Below are positions 45,945 through 58,842 of a stretch of 64,000 nt of DNA, one piece after another; the first letter of the stretch is position 1; each line of letters opens with the position of its first letter. Both the position numbers and the translations under genes were made by a program. This DNA comes from Galerina marginata (taxonomy: Eukaryota; Basidiomycota; Agaricomycetes; Agaricales; Galerinaceae), in NCBI GenBank assembly GCA_023014335.1, contig JAECYW010000032.1, positions 310,001 to 374,000 of the forward strand. The letters are read 5' to 3'. The notes beneath the pieces were generated by a model. It was given only the letters and a program-made list of their open reading frames with translations, did not search any database and was not told the origin of the DNA.

Positions 45945-48540
45945 GCGAGCACAGCCACTGACGGCACCGGGCACATCGATAGCCGCAATCTCATATCGTA
46001 CTCTACTCCACTCCATGTCTTACCCTACGTCCTTACGAATATCCACCTCTTTTCTCATCTCTATAGTATTCCTAAATCCTCGCGATGATCATCTCTGAGT
46101 TCTTTTTTGCTTTGGCTTAAAATCCTCAGGCTTCTCGAGGTCCAGGAGGAGTCTGTGGTTCCACCGTTCCGGGAGGTTTGAAGCATTGATATGGCTTTTT
46201 CTATGTGTTCTGGCGTCGCGTTTACTCGAGTATGTGGTCGAACGAACATCTAGGCTCTTTTCGCGGACTCACCAACCAGCATTTTCTACCAAACGTTGTT
46301 AGAGGTTGTAAATCAATCCACCCAACCCCCGCCGGCTCGCGAGACCTTTTGTCATTTTTCGGATCCACATCTTCGACTCCTTATGCCTTCCGTTCACTTT
46401 CTCCTCTGATCTATGCGCCTTGCTCTACCCTCTTGTCCCTAGCTTTCCTGCACTGTTCGGACTCAGCGTTCAAACCGGGTTACACGACGGTGGCGATCTA
46501 ACTTTCCCAAAATCATACTCTTCGAACAAGGCTGGGCCTTTGGCGATAGCATGATTTTTCAATAATTCTTGGACAGCCCAATTGTCGTGTTTCCATCCCG
46601 ATGGTACCAAATCCGAGTTCCTTTCGTCGTGCCCAGTTCACCGTACCCGAACGTAATGGCTTGCTTTGGACATGCTGATAGCCCAGCCTTGATAGACCTT
46701 CTTAATCGAGCCCAGCGCATATCTACAGGCTGTGGTTGCAGCTTCTATAGTCGAGGTGAGTACGATACATAACCTCCAACACCTCCACCAACTTACATGA
46801 GCGACGTTAGATTCTTTCCTCCTCGATCTGGCCTACCGAGTCTGAATCGGAAGCAGAGCTAGAACAACTGTCGTAAGTTTATCTCGTTCATGCCAGCGCC
46901 TTTGATCAATTTTAATTTTTCATCTACGAGAAAAGTCTCCAACCTATTGGAGAACAACACTGGGATATTTCTATCTCGCAGGTCTCCCGACCGCCAGACG
47001 TATCGGCTGCCCCTCCAGCCCCTTTTTCTCTCCGACTGTGGTCAGTGACTGTTGCTTATTCTCGTTCTCCCTGGTGCTGTAACTGGCGACGGAGAAAGTC
47101 AGAAGCTGCTTTTATGCATGCCCGCATTATCTGAAGTTTTAAAAGAGGAAGCGGTGGTCGCATTTTCTGTGATTGGTTTGTATACTCTCTCCTAACTTTC
47201 ATCTCTGGTTGTTTCGCAACCTCATATATCGGTTAGAGGCACGCACTTACTGAACCCGAGCATTGACGTCAATTTTATACAGGACGAATTCGTCCTTAGT
47301 AGGGTAAATATTCGCTTTCATTCATTCCCGTCCTTTCTTCACGCCGCTTACTTGCACACAGAAACCCTACTCCGGTTTTTAATGTTTCAATCCAATTTTG
47401 CCAACGACCGACGTATGTTTTTCCACCTTACTTTCACCTTGCAATTCCGGTCGCGGAAATCGAGAAAAGTCCTTTGGCGATCTGCCGAGCTATGGCTAGA
47501 TATCGCACGACAGAACATTCTGACTACTGCACGCCATCACGCCCTTCTCAAGGCACCTTTGTGCCAACGTTGCGAGCATGATTGCTGTAACGATGGAATT
47601 CGGTGTTCTGTCGTCCTGGTTATCTATCCGTTCCTCCGTATTCTTCGATTTGGTCGCCTTTTACTGTGCTATTTCGTGCTTCTGTTTTGTTCGCCCTTCC
47701 TCAAACAGGTCAACTAGCCCAGCCACATTTCTCGCCGAGTTTGGTCGGTGTATATGACTTCTCCTCGCTTTTCCTGGCCGACAAGCTGTTAAGGACAATA
47801 AAGAAATTCGAAAGTCGCTTCTATGCGCACCTGCGTGCTCTGAGATATCTACCAGGAGGCGTTGGCCGATGATCCGCTTGGTGTGTACCTTCTCTGATTC
47901 TGTTGAATTTCCATCTTAAATTGTTTCGCAGCCTCATATCGTGCAGATGCAAACTCATGCTGAACTGGAGCTCTGACGTTTCCATGTGGGCCGCTCTTCA
48001 AGTCCGCCAATCGAACGATATGATCTGCTCCCCGAAAAGCAAGACTATTCACATTCTATTTGACGCTTTAGTATCAGTGGACATCGACGACTGTCAATGC
48101 TATGGAGAACGAATCTATCCTCAGTAAGTACTCGAGTACTTAATATTCAATTTCCCTCTCATGCATTCTCGTCCTTCCTTCACGCCCCTTCCTTCCACCC
48201 AGAAAACCAATTGCAAACTCTTTTATTTCAACTCGATCCAATTTTGCCAAGGACCCACCTACGTTCTCTCACCCCTCCTTCCTTACCTTCACCATAAAAT
48301 TCGCGTGGGGGAATTTGCGGAACTCTTTGGTGACTTTACACGACAGAACGTTCAACTATAGCTGTTATCATGCTCTTCTCCATGCACCTTCGTGCCCCTG
48401 TAGCGAGCATGTTACTGCTAGCATAGTGTAGAACCTTCTGTCGTCCAAGTTACCCAGTCGAGGCACGTTCCATATCACTTCAATTATGAATTAGTCGCCT
48501 TTTATTGTCCTATTTTCTGCATATGTTTCGGTCTGCACAG
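45945..48540 (+). repeat. Composite repeat, A unit copy 3, with an extra partial copy
   Basis: The blocks recur in order: GCCGCAATCTCATATC (45979), TTCGAACAAGGC...GGCGATAGC (46523), TCGAGGTGAGTACGATAC (46751), GGACGAATTCGTCCTTAGTAGG (47282) and CGCCATCACGCCCTTCTCAA (47530). A second partial round follows (GAACGAATCTATCCTCAGTAAG at 48106, then ATCATGCTCTTCTCCATG at 48367). No conserved protein frame is seen. Confidence 0.65.
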
Positions 48541-49604
48541 TTTTGCCGGCGTGACGACGACACTGGCTGATCATGAGCATTGAACATTAAATATTAAACC
48601 TACAAGGTCGCATACTCACTCCTACTCCTACACTCATTTAAACCTAAAACCCGCTTGCCCTGGTCATTCTTAAGCCAAGGCTATGGGCGAAGTTTGATAG
48701 CTGTATGGACCATAGGTGTCGCCGCCTCCTCAATTGCCATTAGTCTCGACTCCCAACCTCCCTTTTCTAACTTGTAAGAAACTTAGTGTTTGAGGGTCCT
48801 GCGTAAAATAAGTAGATACCAATTTAATAATTAGTCTCGACTCAATTCATTCTCCTGTTAAGCGCTTGATTTAGACGCTGACTTATTTAATTCCAATTCC
48901 GGCTGATTAGATAGCTCACTGCTCAGAACGTTTTCCCTTTATCCTTTTCTCTTTATCTAAGAGACTCGATGTCTATAACTCCTGGGTACTCTAGAATTGA
49001 GACAACAAGCACATAACGCTTCCAAGTTCCCACTAGGTAGCAAAAATTAACAGCTTTCACCACACAAATTCGAAAGGGTTTGTTCTCCAAACTCCAAGTA
49101 ATTAAACGTCATTGTCGATGATCAATTGTCAATTACTAAATCCAAGTTTCTCCTGGCGTCTTCAAAACCAGTGCGGTTTAAATACATCATGTCAATGGCC
49201 TCAAATTTCGTTACACAGGTCTCGTAAATATTCGCTTTGCATAAGTCACTCAAGAAAAACGGACTGAACAGCATCTCTCCCATGACAGGGAGCCAGGCCT
49301 TTTTGCCTAAAGTAATAAAATGCTTTCTCTGCTCCTAACTAGTATAATTTTCAACTGACTAAGTATAATACTGTGTATTCACCGGGACACGCCAACGCCG
49401 GATTCGTGACTGGATTCAAGGCCTGAAATTCCTTGAGGAAGCAAGGCGGTGATGTCTTCTAAGATAGCATTGGCGAAATTTCCGGAGAATTCGATAGGGA
49501 ATTGAAATCGGGGCTTTGCCTCAATTGACACTTGCTCGTAATTGACCCAGGCATGATCTTGAACGCGTGTGCGTTAAAAAACGAATTGTTATTAATATTA
49601 TCTC
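48541..49604. other. AT-rich stretch without genes
   Basis: No frame above noise, no repeat recognised. Confidence 0.5.
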
Positions 49605-50405
49605 GGAATGGAAGTACCACAAAGCAAGGCCTCAATATCGAACGTCGAACGACGTGGATTTCTGACCGGGGATGAAGCATGAGGAACAACAATTTTTTTC
49701 AGAACGTAAGCACCAAAAATGGTTCAAGATCGAACGTGGAGAACTTCTAACCGGGGACAGAACATTAGATACTAGTATTGTGAACAGAAAATTATTGCAG
49801 ATCGGAAGCACCACAAAGCAAAGGCAAGGCTTCAATATCGAACGTCGAGAATTTCTGACCGGGGGAGGAGGATGAGATACAATGAACAAGGAATTACCCA
49901 AAGCAGTGACTTCATATTGAACGTCAAAAAACTTCTGACCGGGAAGGAGCATGAGCCAAATCGAACGATATTTTCTTTTCAGAACGGAAGTACCGCGATC
50001 GCTGCAAAACCAAAAGTGGAGGACTTCTAACGGGGGACAGAACAATAGATAAAACGAGCAAGAGATTATTTCAGATCGGAAGCATGGCCTAGCAAAAGGT
50101 TCGAGATAGAACATCCAGGACTTCTACCCAGGAATGAGGCAAGGAATGAAATGAACAACAAATATTTTCAAATCGGAAGGACGCAAAGAAAAGGCTTCAA
50201 GATAGAAGGTCGTGGACTTCTAATCGGGGGACGGCGCCTGAAATAAAACGAACAACGAATCTGTATTTTGGATAGAAACTACCGCAAAGGCTTCAAGATC
50301 GGACGCGGTTTCTGACCGTGGAGTCGTGGACGAAGCATGGGGAGCAATAGAATATTTCAGAAGGAAGCCGGTCAAATGCTTCAAGGTTGAACGCAAGAAC
50401 TTCGG
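49605..50405. repeat. Degenerate tandem array of about 110-bp units
   Basis: A recurrent order is seen about seven times: ATTTCAGAACGGAAG, CACCACAAAG, GGCTTCAAGATCGAACG, then GACTTCTGACCGGGG and GAACAACGAA. Unit starts fall near 49608, 49700, 49795, 49970, 50075, 50165 and 50260. One isolated copy lies at 50960-51030 (AACAACGAATCGC...TTCAATATCGAACGTC). Units differ by many substitutions and indels, so the array is old. Confidence 0.7.
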
Positions 50406-53084
50406 AACGGTGACGCAGTTTTGGATATTTGAGGCTTCGGATCGCTAGATAGTTCTACCAATTGCATTGGCTTTGCCCAGACGCGTGGCAGTTCATGTCG
50501 CGCAGATAACAGGGCATCAATTTTTTCCCGCCGCTTTGTCCAAGGGAAAAAGCGGCGAAAAGCGAAACTAGCAGCAAGTAAAAAAAGCCAGGTGTCGAGC
50601 GACAAAACGCTACTATGAAAGTTTACTCATTCGATTTTCCATTCGTTTCACGGGAATCTCAAGGCAAAAGAGCAAAAAAGTACAATGTGAACCAGCAGAT
50701 GCCATTATTTAGTCCTCGGGCGACCTAGTCAAATTGCGTAACAAGAGCACAGTATTCGCAGCCGAAAAGATGTTGCGGAAATAAAAAACGCATGTACTTG
50801 AGCGGAGTCCTATCGGATAGGACTTCTGGCTGCAGCTCAGTGTGAGTCGGACACCCAACTCAACCGCGAATGAAAGCATTTACTCTTGGATTCGCATCCC
50901 CACGTCATCCCAGCAGCCTCGAGAGCACGCTGGACCGGCTCAGACGGCGTGGTACCCCCAAATAATGAACAACGAATCGCTTTTCCGAATGGAAGTACCA
51001 CAATGGCTTCAATATCGAACGTCATTGTGGCGAGGTGTTACTCGCCACGAATCAAATTAGTCTACGTCGTCGGGTTTAGAGAGCAAGGGTGTCCTGCGGC
51101 CGCCAATCAAGCTTATCCCCTCAAAACTTCTGCCTTACGATGCAATGGTAAGTATAGATTTGGGATTCACATAGTACGTGAACGAAGAACGCGTCAACCT
51201 CGCCACACGGTCGAAACGTAACTTAAACCAAGCGGCAGCTAAACAACCCGACTGACAGTAACTCTCAATAATTAATACATCGCCGCTAAGGTCTGCCGAG
51301 GCTCGGGAGCGGGTTGACTCCGACTCCGTTAAGCAGACCGTGGTCAGGCAAGCGAGTGATGCGCTAGAAACCAAGCATAATTTAGTCGTGGGATTGAGAA
51401 GACACCCAGGCATTATGCATAATGCCATGCCGTGGTCTGACTTTACTTCGATTCTTCTTTTTACGCAACTTCCCCAGAGACGATTAAATCGAAGCTGCGG
51501 GTTTATACATTTTCTCAAAGCCAGTCTTCTCGAGCTTCCTCACCTCCGTGTCTGCCTTCGGCCCGATGTTCCCAGGACATCAGATTAGATAGGAAGATTA
51601 GATACCATCAGTGGCACTGCAGATGTGGGGCGCACGCGCAACGCTCACGCTAATCGAATCGCTTTGTTTGGCACCTGCCATCGCGTACCTACTACCTTCT
51701 GCCTACCTAACCTTTCTAACTCTACGTGTGGTCCTAGCCTCCGCCAGCCTCACCTACTAGTCCTCCTCCCCCAGACATCACTGCGGAGCCATCGGATTAT
51801 GACTCAGAAAGTCTAAAAATATCCGGTTTCGTCTAATCATCCTTCGACAAAAAATGTAATAATATCTTCAGGGGACAGTAGGCTCGGGTTTACACAACTC
51901 TAGCCTATCTTTGCGCCTATCAATTCCCCATATCTTATCAAAGATATGGCTGATTTTGAGTTGTGAGTATGGCGTTAAGAGTCCGGCATGCCCTGAAACG
52001 TTGGCGGTCGGAATTCGAAGGTAAGTCCACGGCCTGATGCGTTATGTATATCAGACCGCTTATCACGGGGGAAAAAGTGGATGGATGGGTGAACCAATGG
52101 ACAGGTGAATGGATGGACGGATGGACAGTATAATTGGGATTTGGCGTAACGGAGCAACCCCCAAATGGGCACCGCAGTACATGCGGCACGGAGTCGGTGT
52201 TATTCTGCTAAAACTGAATCAGTTCTGGGGTCGACATTGCGTCTTATTGCGTTCACGCTTCATGACATTCTCCGAGTAATTAGGGACGGAATGAGGAGGT
52301 GCTTATCGAACAAGTAGCGATGTTTTAGATTTTAGATCGCTTCCAATCAAGGGCTATCGGGGATGGAATGCTATCGTTTACATCGTGAGCACCACGACAA
52401 GTGCGAGGACAGTAAAGTAAGACTCGCATTTATCATTATCAATAAGTATCAATCTTACCTGTGCAATTGAGCCGTACGCGTATAACCGAACATCAAACAA
52501 AGATGTTTCGGTTCCGAATATGTATGGCTAAGCGAGATTTTCTGCCGTTGATCTATCGGATGGCTTGAGAGTAATGGCAGGACATTGGAACACTGAGCAT
52601 TGAGCATTCTGGATCAGCATTGATCAAATTCATTGTCAAGTTGGTACATAAATACTCGAGTAAATAAAACGAAGTGAAAAATGATACTTCGGCTTATTGG
52701 AGCTGCATTCCGGGAGACGATATCATAAATCATAGACAACCGAAATCGCATAATCTAAGTTTCAACTTCGATATCTCTGCCTCAAATGATGCTGATTGAT
52801 TTCGGGGCTTGAAAACGCTCCGAACGCGTCGTTCCGGCAAACAGATCCGAGGTTGCTCCGGCGGAGGTGATTTGCTAAACAAATGATCTTGACACAGACC
52901 GAACTCCAGCCTAGTCGTCTACGAATGCAGGCTCTCCAATAAGTTCATGCGCTGACAATTCCACCAGATTATCAGCCTATGGAAACCACATCGTGCAACC
53001 CATCTTAACCATCGTCATCGGTATAATAGTAAATTGTACTAGCATTTCTATAGCGCCAATCTACATCTATTTATTCTATCCCCC
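50406..53084. other. Non-coding stretch
   Basis: No gene recognised. It includes a short GGATGGAT/GGATGGAC minisatellite at about 52078-52128 and the stray repeat copy near 51 kb. Confidence 0.45.
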
Positions 53085-54360
53085 CTACGAAAAGACATCC
53101 GCAATCCACTTGGTCACCGCATCTGTGCTGGGGCCAGGAGGATCATAGGTGGCGAACTCAGCTAAGATTTCGTTATGACACGCCTCGTCCTGCACGAATA
53201 TCTCAACCTTGTCCTCCGACCCCATTCCCTTCCGCATCTTCTCTCCAGCGGATAGGATGTCGTCCAACATGCACTCGCCGGTCGCAGTAGTGATTAGGAC
53301 ATTGCTGACGACCTTATCGAGGCCGATCCACCACTCAGCAGGAGCTTCAGCGGGCTCGAACCAGTTCCCGTCGTTACTTTCACCCCGAGATTCTTTAAGC
53401 AAATCACCCCACGCGATAAGTGCGGGGGTGGGCATAAGGTCTGTCTCAGCGTTGGCGGAAAATGAGGGAGCAGCATCGGAGAACGTTAACCAGGGAGATA
53501 GCATTGCGGCTCCAGCCAACGGTGAAGCGAGTTTGGGGACGGGGTTGGCTCCGGGATGGGGATGTAGGATGTGACCAAGCAAGAAAGCGACCTGATGCCC
53601 TCCGACAGAGTCGCCGGCGAGGATGATGTTAGACGGATGAACCCCTTGATTTATGAGGTGCGTGAAGGCAGCCACAACCTGTCGAAGTTGCTGTGGCCAA
53701 GGAGCGAAGTTTACGAGACCTGAAGAAGAGTAAGTGAGAATATGTCAACTTCGTGTCGAAGTTGAATGTACTGACTATATTGAACGAACGCGATACTGAA
53801 ATCGATATCATAACTTTTCCGCATCTTCGTGCGCCAATAGTCAACCATGTCGAAGTGCGCATCAACGGCGGGCATAACGTATCCTCCACCTGAAAGGATC
53901 GTAAGTTCAAGAGAGTGAACGTGAAAGTGAACTGAATTCTCAACTAACCATGGAAGAACAGCATAACCAGGTTCGAAGATTTGGGCCCAATCCAGTGAAT
54001 AGATGCTCCTTCGCCAACGTCTTCATGGATGATCTCCAACTTTTCTTTGTGGCGTTTTATGAACTTCTCATACGTGACGTCGACGCTGGGTAACACCCAT
54101 TGCATTTGACGAAGGGTACTGTTGGGGCACATAGTCTGGACAAAGGTGCGCCATAGCGTGCGCCTGAAGGTGAAGTTCGATCTGCTGAAGGGATAGAGCA
54201 ATATGTCGAGTAGAAGTTTGAGACCTGATTTCTCCCAGTAAGAATGAAGACTCGGATGGATCCTGAAGCTATGCTCACCGAGAAAGAGAAAGCGCGCAGG
54301 CACAGGGAGAAGTTCTACGAGGGTGATGTCGCCATAGGTATTCGACTTCGACGAGCTCAT
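53085..54360 (-). CDS. Alpha/beta hydrolase, HSL-like esterase/lipase
   Basis: Starts at the ATG 54360 (MSSSKSNTYGDITLVELL) or 54414, with two introns near 53895-53948 and 53722-53776, both clean GT-AG in phase 1, giving about 390 residues. The oxyanion-hole motif HGGGY is formed across the first intron (residue about 137). The nucleophile elbow is GDSVGGH. Near the C-terminus GECMLDD and DEACHNE supply the likely Asp and the catalytic His. This is the alpha/beta hydrolase-3 (hormone-sensitive-lipase) arrangement, which hydrolyses small esters or lactones. No signal peptide is evident, so it is probably intracellular. It is transcribed divergently from the FAD monooxygenase with about 530 bp between starts, compatible with co-regulation. 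Confidence 0.9.
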
Positions 54361-54888
54361 GTTGGTGGGGGCGGGGAATCCAGTGGTCCTAGCGGAGTTT
54401 ATCTCACCCGGCATTCACGTTAAACGGTGCAAAGAGGGTCACACATCACGAAGAAATTGGTCTGGAGTTTCGTATCGGTGTAACAGCGTCGCTAAGAACA
54501 CGCTCCGGGATGTGACAACAGCATTTCTGCAACCTGTTTTTAGACACCGCCAACTCAGTGAGTGTGATCGGAAACCAGCGATCACGACGGCTGAAGGACA
54601 ATGTGCCTGAATCTGAAAAAGCAATCGTGTTGAATCGGTGACAGGATCACCGATTTACAGTTTACCGAAAATTTCACACACATGTAAACAGGAATTTAGT
54701 CCCTAGAATAGCCTAGAATCGGTACGTGGAAGTAAATTTTCACCAGAGACGAACAAACTCCGATCGTTTATGTATAGCTTTGCGGAGTTTCGCGATGACG
54801 GAAGCAGACCGACGGTTATACCTCACATCCATTCATCCAACGACAACGACCATCACCTTTCGAACAAGTCAACTTCCATTCCTTTACT
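54361..54888. promoter_or_regulatory. Shared promoter of hydrolase and monooxygenase
   Basis: A divergent intergenic stretch of about 530 bp. No specific binding site can be named. Confidence 0.45.
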
Positions 54889-56363
54889 ATGCTTCCAGAG
54901 TCCACTGAAGTGCTTATCGTCGGCGCTGGACCTGCTGGGCTTACCTCTGCTATCTCTTTGCTCAAACGCGGCGTCAAGAATATAACTATCGTTGACGCGC
55001 AGGAACGTGGACAGAACACCTCTCGCGCTATTGTAATCCACGCTAGAACCGTCGAGGTACTTCGTTTCCAATTGCATGACCTGGATTTGCCAATTCTGAT
55101 CAAGTGCCTAGGAGTTGCATGATATCGGATGCTCGCAGCCCTTCATTGAACGGGGCAATCATGCGAAGTACATGCGCGTCAGTAAGGGCCAAAGGCGACT
55201 TGTGAAAGCGAATTTCGGTACTCTCAAGAATATCACGGAGTTTCCATACGCGCTTCTCATCTCTCAATCGGAGACGGAGGAAATTCTCTTGGAGATGTTA
55301 CAAACATTTGGCGTCCAAGTAGTCCGACCGCTTCGCGTATCCGATATGCAAGCTCTGCCAGACGGAATCAAGGTCGTTTTTGAAACAGGTGAAGTCGTTA
55401 AAGCCCAGTATGTTGTCGGGGCAGATGGTTCACGCTCCACGGTACGATTAATGATCACCCACTCTAGCTTATTGTGCTCAATCTACCGCTCAGGTCAGAC
55501 AACTCGCGAAAATCCCTTTCAAAGATCTCAACGGTCAAGACCCTCACGCGGAGCTCAAAGGGAAAGATCTTACCTCAGACAGCACAAAGTTCGGTCTTCC
55601 TCTCATCATCGCAGATGTACATCTCTCAGAAGACGCTCGTCAATCCGTGCCTGCTGATTCTATCTCTACGTTCCTTGGCCCGCTTGGCTTTCTCCTCCTC
55701 GTACCCCTGCCTCCAGCGAAAGGCGATGCTGATGCAAAACCGATTTACCGCATGTCTTGTCCCCCAGAGAAGGGCGCTACGACGGTCACTTTAGAGTATC
55801 TGCAGAAGATCGCGGATGCCGCGCTCGGATTGCCAAAGGACCGGACTCCGAAGGTCGAGGAAGTTCTGTGGTCATCACGCTTCAGGGTGCGCTCTGCTGT
55901 TGCGGACAGCTTTTACAAACGCTTTGGAGGAGGCATTGTCTTGTTGGCAGGAGACGCCGCTCACGTTCATAGTCCCGCCGGTATGTATTTTCTTGACTTA
56001 CGCTTACTTCGCTTGTTTATTGAAAATTAATTGTATTTACCAGGCGGACAGGGAATGAATTTGGGAATCAGAGACGCTATTCAGCTCGGTCGGGTGCTAT
56101 CCTCCATCATTGAACTCGACAAGGCGAAAGCGTCGCCTGAAACCCTCAAAGCGTTCTCGGAGAAAACACTAACCGAGTTCTCGGATGAACGGAGGAAGCT
56201 CGCGACGAAGGTGATAAAAATGACCAAGCTCATGACATGGGCGACGGGTTTGAAGGCTGCCACTGCTCGGTCAACAAGAAACGCCGTCTGGAGGCTCCTG
56301 GGGTCAACCCCAATTGCCCCTAATCGACTGGCGCTTCAGTTGAGCGGCCTGCAGCCTGCTTAA
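54889..56363 (+). CDS. FAD-dependent monooxygenase (PheA/UbiH-type)
   Basis: ATG at 54889 gives MLPESTEVLIVGAGPAGLT, the Rossmann GxGxxG motif, then SRAIVIHARTVE. Introns follow at about 55057-55110, 55441-55490 and 55980-56042, all joining in frame. The second flavin motif is VVGADGSRST (DG motif). The third is LLAGDAAHVHSPAGGQGMN, the GD motif that binds the FAD ribityl and pyrophosphate, reconstituted across the last intron. The frame ends LQLSGLQPA with a TAA at 56361-56363. Total about 430 residues, so it lacks the thioredoxin-like third domain of phenol hydroxylases. Enzymes of this family hydroxylate aromatic rings or polyketides with NAD(P)H and O2. It neighbours a hydrolase, a dehydrogenase and a transporter that would suit one pathway. 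Confidence 0.92.
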
Positions 56364-57324
56364 TGCGGTATAGAAAGTATATGTTTTTGTCTCCGTGTCC
56401 CCGTAGATCCCCTCTATCTATTATAATTCACACTCTTTCGTACTTTCTCTAGAATGCATGAGTTTGCAGGAATGAAACACGTTCACTTCTGTTATCGCGG
56501 GCGATGTATGCACGACAATACGACTCCTGCGGCGAGAATTGTTTTGCACAAGTGCTATCGCCGTGAGCGTACTGCAAGACAAAAAGATCTGATGTATCAT
56601 TTCCCTGATAGTACACGTAGGTTAATAGTGTGAGTCGCACATCATCACAACGGCATGGTCTGCGGGCTCGCCTTTACACGTTGCGTGGATACAAGAAACC
56701 AACCCTCGCCGCTGAGGACTATGTTCGTGTTGCGCAGGATGGCACAGGCGAGTCCACCTTCGCACAAAACACCCTCCCTTTCGCACAGCTGAGAATTGAT
56801 CGATCGTTGATTAGAGCGCTCATGACGGGATCGAACCTGATCGAATGCACGGAGACTCGAGGGTGGGATTGGAACGGAGATCACTCAAACGGTCCCAAAG
56901 CTACCCTGAAAGAGGTGTTTTCAAAGGCAACATCCCTGGATGAACGGATGGAAGAGGTATAACCGGGACGTGGTAAGTGAAGGGCTTCAAAAGATGATCG
57001 GTAGATAAGCATTACATCAGACGTGACTCTAAAATTTACGATTAGGTGTCAATCACTTTTTCTTTGATAAAAAAAGGGTGCCGTGAAATTCCTGAGACGG
57101 ATATCTCCCAAAATAAGGCATCGCGAACAAATTCATTCCAGCAAGTCGTCAATTGCGCAACTCCGCAATCTCGATTGAAAAGAAGCTATGTAATCATCGG
57201 AACGGTGCGTTTTTTTTTTGGCTGTGACAGCGGTGCGGCAGGGTTTTCCCGGCTAGCCCTCCCTTTTCTCATACTCATAAGTAAAATGCCAGTGCACCGC
57301 CTCACAAGCTTTCGTTAGCGAACC
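56364..57324. other. Intergenic stretch
   Basis: A plus-strand frame at 56630-56962 has no recognisable product and no flanking splice partners. The final 100 bp before the next ATG should be the promoter. Confidence 0.45.
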
Positions 57325-58842
57325 ATGTCTTTCTTCTCGCGCAATCTCAAGGGCGCCAACCCGACTCGCGTGCAAAAATCCCCTGATGCTTTGAAGTTTG
57401 GAATCCTTGGCGCCGCCAACATTGCGCCGATCGCCTTCGTCACGCCCGCTATCAGCCATCCAGAGGTTATTGTTGCTGCTATCGCGTCAAGAGGCGAAGC
57501 CAAAGGCAAAAAATTCGCGAAGAAATATTCCATTCCGAAAGTCTACTCGGGGGCGAATGCCTACCAAGGCAAGTCACTTTGTAAGTTCTGAATAACGACT
57601 GACATTTACTTGAACTATAGAGCTTCTTGACGACCCCACCATCGATGCCGTGTACAACCCAGTGAGCATAGTGTTTGCTCGTTAGTGATTTGCTCCTCAC
57701 AACTTTGTCCAGCTTCCCAACGCGCTGCATTTTGAATGGACCATGAAGGCGCTCCGAGCAGGAAAACACGTCCTCCTCGAGAAGCCCAGCGCCGACATCA
57801 AGTCCGAGACGGTTGCAATGTTTGACTTGGCAGAAGAGAAAGGTCTCGTACTGCTTGAGGCGTTTCATTATCGGTAAGCTTGGATTCAGTTCGACGATTA
57901 TTGAAATTTATCATTCCATATTAGATTCCACCCTTCCATCCAACGGGTGAAGGCTATCCTCGATTCTGGCGAACTCGGAGCGATCAAGAGCATCAAGGCT
58001 GACTTGTCTATCACCAAGGGCGTCATGTCTTTCGATGACATTCGCTACAAGTACGAATTGGGTGGAGGAGGCTTCATGGACGGCGGAGGTATGTTCGCAA
58101 GCTACTGATCAGTGCATCTGCAAGACAACTGACTATTTTGAACATTTAACAGGCTATGTTATATCCGTGTCGCGCTACCTCATCGGAGACAATCCTACAA
58201 GCGTCGTCTCCTCGAAGCCAACAACAGTCTACCAGAAAGACCCCCGCATCGACAACGGTATCACAGCTGTACTCGCTTTCCCTGGAGATAAAACCGCTGA
58301 GGTCACTTGCGATTTACAACTCGCCGGCTGGGGTCCATTCGGCCTCATCCCCAGACTGCCGCGTCTCGGGGTTACGGTAACGGCTGAAGGCGGCACCATC
58401 CGTCTGAGCCCGTTCCCCGTTCCGCATGTCTTCCACTCCATCACTGTGAAACCGACCGGCAAGGCTGCCAGAGTCGAGAAGCACTACGTTCATCCACAGG
58501 GCTCGGGTGCTGGAGAAGTGTGGTGGTCAACGTAAGTGTTGTGTTGTACTGTCTGTGAGATAATCGTTGACGGAATGGGTTTTGGTTTTAGCTATCGATA
58601 CCAATTAGAGGCTTTCGTGGACAAGGTGAAGGCACGCAAGCCTCAGACGTGGGTGGATGCCCAGGACTCGATCGATAATATCGAGTGGATTGAGAGCGTC
58701 TATGAGAAGGTGTGTTTATTTTGTTACTCCTTGCCGTGGATATGTTCACTGAGTCATCGAATGAATACAGAGCGGACTTGGCATTCGACCTGCGGCGACT
58801 TGGGTCGACAAGGAAAAGGTTGATAAGGAAGAGAAGAACTAG
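57325..58842 (+). CDS. Gfo/Idh/MocA oxidoreductase (dihydrodiol/xylose dehydrogenase-like)
   Basis: ATG at 57325; six introns and a TAG at 58840-58842, about 390 residues. The N-terminal Rossmann fold shows KFGILGAANIAP, then YQELLDDPTIDAVYNP (across the first intron), LPNALHFEWTMKALRAGKHV and LLEKPSADIK with the family EKP motif, whose Lys is catalytic. FHPSIQRVKAILDSGELG and GGGFMDGGGY follow, the latter close to the C-terminal-domain signature of dimeric dihydrodiol dehydrogenases and NADP-dependent D-xylose dehydrogenases. The last exon reads SGLGIRPAATWVDKEKV. The first intron uses a GC donor (CAAG/GCAAGT); the alternative GT site 14 bases on would create an in-frame TAG. The substrate is probably a sugar or a cyclic diol. 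Confidence 0.93.

Noticed and set aside
49605..50405. Possible CRISPR-like array
   Set aside because: Repeats are long, irregular and degenerate with no unique spacers; the organism is a eukaryote.
54361..54888. Short plus-strand frames between the hydrolase and the monooxygenase
   Set aside because: They overlap each other and the promoter region of both genes and show no family resemblance.
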